Source: a virus. From it: a stretch of DNA of 35,933 nt. Position numbers and translations under genes: made by a program. The notes under the pieces were generated by a model. That model saw only the letters and a list, made by a program, of their open reading frames with translations. It was not told the origin of the DNA and ran no database searches. Below are positions 31,101 to 35,933 of this stretch, in pieces. The stretch is from IMG/VR virus record IMGVR_UViG_3300035698_023622, positions 1 through 35,933 of that record; one strand, given 5' to 3'. How positions within the stretch are numbered: position 1 is the stretch's first letter; every line of letters starts with the position of its first letter.

Positions 31101-31797
31101 AAACGGTTTTACAGATGCTATTGACCCGGCAAAAATTGAGGCAGCCTACGAAGGATTATTTAAGCTTTCGCAGATTGAGCCAGTTCGGATGGATTTGGGT
31201 GAATATGATAGTTTTGAGCGAAGAATAAATCAGGAAATGGATATCGCGAATGCTATCAATGAGAACTACGACACAGCGATAAAACGTGAAGATGAGTACA
31301 GTAAGCAAGTAATTGCTAACATTGAGACGGCGTATAGCACTGAGGTAAATCGTATTAACGACAAGTATGACCTACTTGATACGAAGGCGAACCAAAGGTT
31401 AGATGCGGATACGCTGTCGGTGCGTGAGAATCAGACCGCTGAACTGGCGGCTCTGATTGCGAACGAAGACGCAAAGGAATCAGTTTTTGCGAATTACAAC
31501 GCCCGTAAGGCTAATATAATGAAAGCCTTTGCGTTGGCGGATCAGGAAATTACGGCAGACACCGACGAGGCAACTATAAAAGCAATTAACGATTCTATTG
31601 CAGCAAGAGATAAGGCACTGAATAACCTCCAAACTTGGATTAATACCGAGCTGGAGTACATGGTTGACAGTGAAGGGCAGAAGCGTAAAGAAATTTCTGC
31701 AACGGAGAAAATTGCGTTGGACGCGGATCTGGCGGTTTCTGATTTAAATATGAAAAGCACGGCAGCGGCTATTCAACGAACAAAAATAAAAACATAG
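28165..31797 (+). CDS. Tail tape measure protein (main part)
   Basis: 1210 residues. An N-terminal coiled coil (KIDDLKAKQADLTRGTKEYA) leads to a hydrophobic helix (WILAAFTVAALIEFG, ~residues 138-152) and the conserved tape-measure segment: SQMFSKGNVSAEELRGQLGE, RLPGAFGIMADALG and EDALPKFAAALEKTYG. Long charged coiled coils fill the rest, with hydrophobic segments near 365-480 and 860-950. It sets tail length and forms the channel for DNA entry. The frame ends at a TAG (31795-31797) in the middle of a coiled coil, and the protein evidently continues in the -1 frame (next entry). Confidence 0.9.
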   Translation: MDLVENSYWNLHVNGKPAITSITEVEKKIDDLKAKQADLTRGTKEYAAVSKEIREVKKELETVRKEYGLQGMTVKQLEDYQRQLRREIKATTVGTAAYIEKTKEFRAVQERLDGVRTDMRAVRKTAEESQSTWQQLKGWILAAFTVAALIEFGRQLIDLGKRAFGVAIDMDRMHVALKNVSKTSEEYRINLKFLSELSDKYGQDLGVLTGAYTKFLASSNSTNLSLEAKQKIYQSIIKAGSALTLSNAEIEGSLLAVSQMFSKGNVSAEELRGQLGERLPGAFGIMADALGVSEKQLNKMLEQGEVLAEDALPKFAAALEKTYGAAATANVEQYGGAMNRVVLKVTEWIVKQNESIGFTRALASGLNFVADNFRTLVSIVKNAVVAVVAYQVATRAAAAATLLKNGYMVIQRLLVGEVMLAHQSLTGKIIVQTAAQTAATSSARAFNAALTANPIGLVIAALGILYTAYEAYSISVEDAQEKQNELNNRLADAIVPLREEQAEFTKLTDAVLDGNAKLEDREAALTSLKEQYPEQMKGIDNLKDAEKKLGSVIRTVNADFVTRHKLLGNEVRINVKREEFNTSLREQIKLENELLAASHHRTTMVTGTAGLVQTFKSEAENIQENINLHKKRVSEIQKGMDVLAAESEKYTKKLNYNYVQQNDAEGNKTKVTAAEIKARAAARAKDLKEEEKELLKRATDITKLIQQLDKAKIESETDEVLRNKKKLMSKFEDELAAFEELTVTQEQYATFERDLKIKLVRDIEEIDDKAAAKKREAFDKQFETLEKEFKVVIKFAEEEHKKKRDLSEAELKMIKGVQTKRPELTEAAALKVGGIEKRLSDQIIKFHRKNEASHKESIQKQIEEENRKQQVIALLTHAVGAVLEAMYRNVENQIELATTETEKAALRQKKAWLDVGAAALTAVGQFTSGNVVGGIVSGIGALFGALNNWVNKSSNLMEARLADLRAELEAAGKQFLEITNGFTDAIDPAKIEAAYEGLFKLSQIEPVRMDLGEYDSFERRINQEMDIANAINENYDTAIKREDEYSKQVIANIETAYSTEVNRINDKYDLLDTKANQRLDADTLSVRENQTAELAALIANEDAKESVFANYNARKANIMKAFALADQEITADTDEATIKAINDSIAARDKALNNLQTWINTELEYMVDSEGQKRKEISATEKIALDADLAVSDLNMKSTAAAIQRTKIKT

Positions 31798-32606
31798 AGC
31801 TGGTAACTGCCGAAAATGCAAAAAACAAACTATTAGAAAATGAAGCGAGCCGTGTTAATGGGGTATTGGAGACTTTAGGACGAGCTAAAGATACTGCACT
31901 GGCTGAAAGTTTTACGATCTTGAAAGAACTAATAAGTGTTGGCTACGATGAAATGATTCAGAAGGCCCTTGATGCTTTTAATGCTGGAAAACTAACGGCA
32001 GAACAGTACAATGAAATTGCGGCGAAGTTATTTCAGATACAAGGTCAGATTAACGGGATGCCGAAATTTGAGATGCCAAACTTTGACTTTGACTTTAGGG
32101 TACCGCGTTTTGCGGCGGGTACTGAATATGTCGATAAAAATCGAAATTATGAGAGTGGTACCGACAAGGTCCCGGCGTGGTTGAATCGTGGCGAACGGGT
32201 GCTGACCGCTGAACAAAACTCGCTTTTGGGCGGCATGACGAATTCAGAATTGATACAGCGTACTATTAGCAGTATGGGAGCTAACTCTTACGCAAATAAC
32301 AGCGGGATGATCGAAAAAATACGGCAAAGTGCTTTGTACCGTAATGGTGCCGCGGTGGTGAATGTAACGCCGCAAGCGGCAGCTTCGAACGCAAAAGCTG
32401 GCGAGGCATTGGGCGGTTTAACTCCCTCGAATTCGGGGGAATTAGAAAATTTACTACGCGAATTAAACTTGAAGGTTGATAACAGTAACGGTAAATTATC
32501 TGAGCAACTGGCGGCGATGTGTCAGTATATTAGCCTTTTGAGCGATGTAAAACGTGCCACCAACCGTGCGGCGGATGCTAACAATATGAGAAGAAACGAT
32601 TTATGA
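31798..32606 (+). pseudogene. Tape measure C-terminal part, out of frame
   Basis: The -1 frame is open from 31743 to 32606, but its first candidate start is a TTG at 31866. It continues the same coiled coil (ENAKNKLLENEASRV directly after the TAG region) and ends in a typical tape-measure tail: RVPRFAAGTEYVDKNRNYES, GTDKVPAWLNRGERVLTAEQ, then a helical C-terminus. One additional A in the A5 run at 31782-31786 would fuse the two parts into a ~1480-residue protein. Reinitiation, frameshifting, mutation or sequencing error are the alternatives. It overlaps the next gene by 4 nt (ATGA). Confidence 0.7.
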
Positions 32607-34033
32607 GCTTACTGATTAAAATTAACGACGAAGCTGTTTCGCTAGCTCCCGGCACGCGGATTACTTACGAATCATTCAACCCGATGTTTGATTTTGGCGG
32701 GGTGCGTGGCTCAAAAGCGTGGCGATTTTCTATACCAAAAAGCCGCCCGAATGATAAAGTTTTTGGGTTTGCTGGAGACTTGGGAAATGTATCGCCAGTG
32801 CCGAAATTACGAATGGAAATGCGGGTAGCTGGCGGGATGCTAGACTTTGGCACGGCAACGCGGGGAGATGTGACAGATACTGGCTACGAAACAAGTTTTG
32901 GACAAGACTTGTCCAATTTCTTTGGTGAATACGGAAGTCGGGAGCTTCGCACGATTGATTTTGGAAGCGAGGCACTTCCCGCTAATCATAAGGATATTTT
33001 GCCCGAATTTTTTGACGGTGATAGGCTGCGGTACTGTTTACCCAAATTAAAAAACGGCACCTACTATAAAGATGATGCTGGGCTAAATTATGACGGTTAT
33101 ATGAATAGCTACGACGGGGCTGACTACGCGGCAAACAGCCCCAAATGCCCGATGCTTGGTTTTCATTTTGTATTGAAAAAACTGGCGGAATTGGCGGGCG
33201 TAAAAATTGCAGGTGAGTTTATGGAGGATGCGAAGATGAAACGATTGCATTTTTTCAGCACCGTTGACACCTTTGGCATGACAGTGCTGCGTTATGCTGA
33301 TTTTTTGCCGAAAAGCCTAACGGCAAACGGATTGCTTCGTTCGTTGACGTTGCCGCCGCTTGGGGTGAATGTGTATTTTGATAATTTGACGAAAACGGTT
33401 ACGCTGAACTATATGGATAGCTGTTTTTCTGCAATAAAGTATTTGAATTACAGCGATAAGGTTTTGCCAAACATGAAGCCGGAACAATTCAAAAACAAAC
33501 GCATTGAACTTGACTGGCAACTTGACAGCAGTGACGGCGAGATGAAAATTATACCGGATGAACTTGCGGCGTACCGGATTGGTGACGGGGCGGATTTGCT
33601 GAGTTTGAAGGGTGTTTTTTCTACGTTGAAAATGTTGGATGGGTTGCCCGTGGTTGCAATGGAAGGAATAACTACTCGGATTGAACAGGCGGGTGCTGAT
33701 TTTTCGCCGAGGTTATTATTTTGGAACGGAGTTGTGAGCGATGTGCCTACAAGCTCTACAACGCAAGACGGCTTGACTTTGCGGCTTGATGGAGCCGGTG
33801 GACTGGTGGCGGCTTATTGGGCGAATTTTGTGAGATTTTGGCTGAGTACGGTGGGGGTTAACGTTCAGGCGAGGTTATCAGCAAATGACTTAGACCTTTT
33901 TAATTTTCACAAAAAAAAGGGGGAATACGTTGGGTTTTACGCCCAGGGTCATCATTTTTTTGTGGATTCGGTGCGGGCAGAATTACCGCTAAACGGTGGT
34001 ATTAGTACGATGCGGTGTTTTTTGAAGCGTTAG
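32603..34033 (+). CDS. Baseplate hub / distal tail-like protein
   Basis: 476 residues, directly after the tape measure (ATGA overlap), where distal tail or hub proteins belong. The N-terminal ~130 residues (ITYESFNPMFDFGGVRGSKA, WRFSIPKSRPNDKVFGF) are beta-rich and fit a tail-ring domain. Later segments include NVYFDNLTKTVTLNYMDSCF and a C-terminal FYAQGHHFFVDSVRAELPLN. No peptidase motif is seen. It is the last gene of the tail operon. Confidence 0.65.
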   Translation: MSLLIKINDEAVSLAPGTRITYESFNPMFDFGGVRGSKAWRFSIPKSRPNDKVFGFAGDLGNVSPVPKLRMEMRVAGGMLDFGTATRGDVTDTGYETSFGQDLSNFFGEYGSRELRTIDFGSEALPANHKDILPEFFDGDRLRYCLPKLKNGTYYKDDAGLNYDGYMNSYDGADYAANSPKCPMLGFHFVLKKLAELAGVKIAGEFMEDAKMKRLHFFSTVDTFGMTVLRYADFLPKSLTANGLLRSLTLPPLGVNVYFDNLTKTVTLNYMDSCFSAIKYLNYSDKVLPNMKPEQFKNKRIELDWQLDSSDGEMKIIPDELAAYRIGDGADLLSLKGVFSTLKMLDGLPVVAMEGITTRIEQAGADFSPRLLFWNGVVSDVPTSSTTQDGLTLRLDGAGGLVAAYWANFVRFWLSTVGVNVQARLSANDLDLFNFHKKKGEYVGFYAQGHHFFVDSVRAELPLNGGISTMRCFLKR

Positions 34034-34056
34034 GTCTTACTAAAGTATATTTTTAA

Positions 34057-34064
34057 TATCTTTA
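34057..34064 (+). promoter_or_regulatory. -7-like box TATCTTTA
   Basis: TATCTTTA lies 23 nt before the ATG at 34088, giving a predicted start of ~34068 and a 20-nt leader. The same 8-mer precedes the other moron-like gene at 23080. Confidence 0.45.
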
Positions 34065-34087
34065 CTGTTCAACAAACTAGCTTGCAC

Positions 34088-34459
34088 ATGAAAAGATTAA
34101 CCGTTTTAATTTTATGCTGTATTTTTTCAATAAATTCAATGGCTCAGACGATTAACGGACTTGCGATTTCTGATATTAAAAGTCCGTATATGTTGCTGAT
34201 GGGTACTCAACGACTGTTGGGTCCGACTGTTACGATTGAGGTAGATTTTGGCGAAGCTGGAGCATCGAAGGTTTTTAAGAAAAATTCTGAGGTTAAAATA
34301 TTGGACGAGAATAACCGACTCATTGAGGTGACAACAATGGTTGAAGCGGCGAATTTCTTCTATAATTATGGTTACGAGTTCGTGAGTTCTAATTCATTTG
34401 CAACTGGTAACGGTCTGAACGGAACTAATGTTTACCATTGGCTTTTGAAAAAGAAGTAG
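34088..34459 (+). CDS. Small secreted moron-like protein
   Basis: 123 residues from ATG 34088 with a signal peptide (KRLTVLILCCIFSINSMAQ, cleavage at residue ~20). The mature part is small and strand-rich, with IEVDFGEAGASKVFKKNSEV, and ends YHWLLKKK. It has its own promoter box and its own strong terminator and sits between the tail operon and the integrase, the classic place for a lysogenic conversion gene. The target or role cannot be read from the sequence. Confidence 0.65.
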   Translation: MKRLTVLILCCIFSINSMAQTINGLAISDIKSPYMLLMGTQRLLGPTVTIEVDFGEAGASKVFKKNSEVKILDENNRLIEVTTMVEAANFFYNYGYEFVSSNSFATGNGLNGTNVYHWLLKKK

Positions 34460-34473
34460 GATATTTATTTTTC

Positions 34474-34510
34474 AAAAGCCCCGCAACTTGATTGTTGCGG
34501 GGCTTTTTTT
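34474..34510. terminator. Bidirectional terminator between moron and integrase
   Basis: AAAAGCCCCGCAAC (34474-34487) and GTTGCGGGGCTTTT (34494-34507) form a perfect 14-bp stem with T7 on the + strand and an A4 (T4 on the - strand) on the other side. It can stop both the + strand moron and the converging integrase transcript. Confidence 0.9.
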
Positions 34511-34516
34511 GTGGCG

Positions 34517-35725
34517 TTAGATTGCCGGAAATTTGTTGATTTGTTCGTAATCTATGAATAGCCCCAAGTCACGCAAGTACTTTTGGGTTGTCGAAATATC
34601 GGAATGGCGGCATTGCTGCCGGATTAGTTCGATGTTTTGCGTTGCCTGAAAAAGTGCGATAACTCCTGTATGCTTCCAGCTATACATATCAATCTTTTTG
34701 TTTTCAAACTCGCAGAGCTTCAGTATTCGGCGGTGTTTGTTGTACATCCAGTCGCGACCTAAAGGTTCGGGTCCTGGTTCTCCGTTTTGCCCGAACACGT
34801 AGTGATTTTCGGGGTAGCTTCTAAGTTTGTTTTCTTCGATAAGATCCTGTAGCGATGACGGAATAATGACATGCTCAGTGGCGTTGTCTTTTGCGTTTTC
34901 GCCTCGTATCAAAATTGTTTTTTCTTTAATATCAACTATTTTGAGCAATCTAAGCTCAGAGCGGGGGCGGATGTAACAATAGTGAATCATGTTGAGAAAT
35001 AGCCACAATTGATTTTCCTTAATCGTTAGGCAGATGCGTTTGAACTCAGTGACCTGTTTTGCTGTGAGTGCTGAATGCTTCGTGGCGACGGAGTTAAGCT
35101 TGGAGATATTATCAAAAGGGTTTTCGGTGATAATCTTCCGTTTTTTGAAAAAGTTGAACACGGTTGACATCGTGCCTTTTGCGTTGTTCCTGCTCCTATT
35201 TGTTAGCTTTTTCTTGATGATAAGTTCGTCGAGGAACTGATTGGCGTGGCAATCTGTGATTTGTGAAATGCTGTATTTATCGAGCGAATTACGGGTAATG
35301 AACTCCGTGAAGCGTTTGACGTCGGTTGAGTAAGTTTCGTGCGTTCTCGGCTTCAGTATTGATTCTTGGAATTTGAGGTAGTAGGTGCACGACTTCAAAA
35401 TGTGGGTGCTGGTCTGGACGGAGTTAACGGGAGCCTCGTACTTATTTTGCGGGTTAGTTACTGCCCCTGCTTTCAGGTAGCCGTCAATTTCTTTTGCAAT
35501 CTCTTTCCCGGCACGATACCGAGCGGCGGCGGTTTCTTGAGCGAGAACCACTCTCTTTCGCTTGACGTCTTTTTTGAGGTCGTCGAATGCGTAATATTCA
35601 ACGTACCAGACCTTGCTCATGTCGCCACCCGAATCTGCTATCCGACAAAGTTTGAAGGGGTGCATATCGTTAACGGCTTTGAGGTTGTATTTTTTGAGTT
35701 GGAAGGAAATAAAATCGGTTGTCAT
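34517..35725 (-). CDS. int: Tyrosine integrase
   Basis: 402 residues. An N-terminal arm-binding-type region, a core-binding domain (residues ~105-200, including TYYLKFQESILKPRTHETYS) and a catalytic domain follow. Box I Arg is in IRPRSEL (252-258). Box II reads YSWKHTG (348-354), so the usual HxLRH is replaced by Tyr-x-x-Lys-His, a variant I have seen in Bacteroidota phage integrases. His374 (CRHSD) and nucleophile Tyr383 (TTQKYLRD) are present. It faces away from the tRNA-Leu 3' end 84 nt upstream. A 13-bp inverted repeat overlaps the start codon, suggesting autoregulation or arm-type binding. Confidence 0.92.
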   Translation of the reverse strand: MTTDFISFQLKKYNLKAVNDMHPFKLCRIADSGGDMSKVWYVEYYAFDDLKKDVKRKRVVLAQETAAARYRAGKEIAKEIDGYLKAGAVTNPQNKYEAPVNSVQTSTHILKSCTYYLKFQESILKPRTHETYSTDVKRFTEFITRNSLDKYSISQITDCHANQFLDELIIKKKLTNRSRNNAKGTMSTVFNFFKKRKIITENPFDNISKLNSVATKHSALTAKQVTEFKRICLTIKENQLWLFLNMIHYCYIRPRSELRLLKIVDIKEKTILIRGENAKDNATEHVIIPSSLQDLIEENKLRSYPENHYVFGQNGEPGPEPLGRDWMYNKHRRILKLCEFENKKIDMYSWKHTGVIALFQATQNIELIRQQCRHSDISTTQKYLRDLGLFIDYEQINKFPAI

Positions 35726-35768
35726 GTTTTTGTCATGTTTTTGTCATTTCAAGCCTGACAACCGATTT
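35712..35768. promoter_or_regulatory. Inverted repeat and direct repeats over int start
   Basis: AAATCGGTTGTCA (35712-35724) and TGACAACCGATTT (35756-35768) are perfect 13-bp inverses 31 nt apart. Between them are further copies of TGTCATGTTTT at 11-bp spacing (three TGTCA units starting at 35720, 35731 and 35742). The int start codon lies in the left arm. The geometry fits cooperative binding by integrase or a repressor on one face of the helix. Confidence 0.7.
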
Positions 35769-35778
35769 CTTTAGAGTT

Positions 35779-35801
35779 AACTTACTGATTACTAGTAAGT
35801 T
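35779..35801. repeat. Palindrome next to the tRNA 3' end
   Basis: AACTTACT (35779-35786) is the inverse complement of AGTAAGTT (35794-35801), with a 7-bp loop. It is placed 8 bp from the tRNA 3' end, so it may be part of the phage attachment region or a weak terminator for the tRNA transcript. Confidence 0.5.
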
Positions 35802-35808
35802 AAAAGAG

Positions 35809-35894
35809 TACCGAGGACGGGAATCGAACCCGTACGAGTTTAAAAGCTCACAGGATTTTAAGTCCTGCGTGTCTACCAGTTCCACCACCTCGGC
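35809..35894 (-). tRNA. tRNA-Leu (anticodon UAA)
   Basis: On the - strand the 86-nt gene reads GCCGAGG...CCTCGGT with discriminator A. It has a D-arm segment TGGTAGACACG, an anticodon stem-loop with TAA between GGACT and AATCC, a long variable arm (GAGC...GCTTTT region, class II) and a T-arm CGGGTTCGATTCCCG. The acceptor stem begins with G1:U72. CCA is not encoded. It is intact and very likely serves as the phage attachment site, its 3' part being supplied by the phage. Confidence 0.95.
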
Positions 35895-35933
35895 GGGTTA
35901 ATAAACCCTTGTGAAAAAAAAAGCACCCGTTTA

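Noticed and set aside
31782-31797. Canonical slippery heptamer at the tape-measure break
   Set aside because: The in-phase bases (ACA AAA ATA AAA ACA TAG) do not give X XXY YYZ; programmed -1 shifting is not supported by a standard site there.
1-35933. CRISPR array, insertion sequence or diversity-generating retroelement
   Set aside because: No regularly spaced repeats, no transposase frame and no reverse transcriptase were found.

Overview
This window is most of an integrated tailed phage (siphophage-like gene content) of a Bacteroidota host, probably one of the Cytophagales-like groups. The evidence for the host is indirect: promoter-like boxes of the TAnnTTTG type, AT-rich leaders without strong Shine-Dalgarno sequences, Sec signal peptides ending in a 'AQ' cleavage site, and phage families (DUF5977-type tail repeat, MgsA/RarA C-terminal domain, Acb2/Tad1-like protein) that I associate with this phylum. 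All phage genes except the integrase run on the + strand. The right end is a tyrosine integrase (34517-35725, -) whose start faces the 3' end of a tRNA-Leu(UAA) gene (35809-35894, -), the expected attachment target. No copy of the tRNA 3' end was found on the left, and no repressor or replication genes are visible, so the left end of the element probably lies outside the window or is cryptic.

Layout: 1-760 is a gene-poor edge. 765-1223 is a probable DNA-binding protein with its own promoter. 1447-4575 holds a tail-tube-like protein and a run of small appendage or secreted proteins. 4568-8732 is the head module (S49 protease, repeat-rich scaffold-like protein, major capsid) followed by two duplicated tail-tube-like proteins. 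8797-14122 is an accessory block: a structured leader RNA, a gene with a T TTT TTA frameshift heptamer, a ParB-like protein, a probable DNA-base glycosyltransferase, an N6-methylase-like protein, a SymE-like protein and a free-standing MgsA/RarA C-terminal domain. 14183-16250 is terminase. 16476-22821 is portal, connector, amidase, a broken Acb2-like gene, a large secreted protein, holin and spanin-like protein. 22950-23922 is an autonomous moron-like insert. 24014-34033 is the tail module (a tail protein with PA14 domain, completion proteins, tape measure split by a frame break, hub-like protein). 34088-34459 is a second moron-like secreted protein.

The most striking observation is a repeated promoter architecture. 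A 12-mer, CCGTCCTACTTT, followed by exactly 21 nt and then TTTG (-7-like box), stands in front of each of six structural modules (ATGs at 1447, 4568, 14183, 16476, 24014 and 28165) and was seen nowhere else. It looks like a phage-specific late promoter whose upstream element replaces the usual -33 TTTG; the protein at 765 is a candidate activator. In three of the six sites the promoter is built into the terminator hairpin of the preceding operon. Other points are four frame breaks at homopolymers (8645, 9035, 19754, 31782), one of which is a textbook slippery heptamer, and a structured leader at 8797-8910 that starts where transcription is predicted to start.
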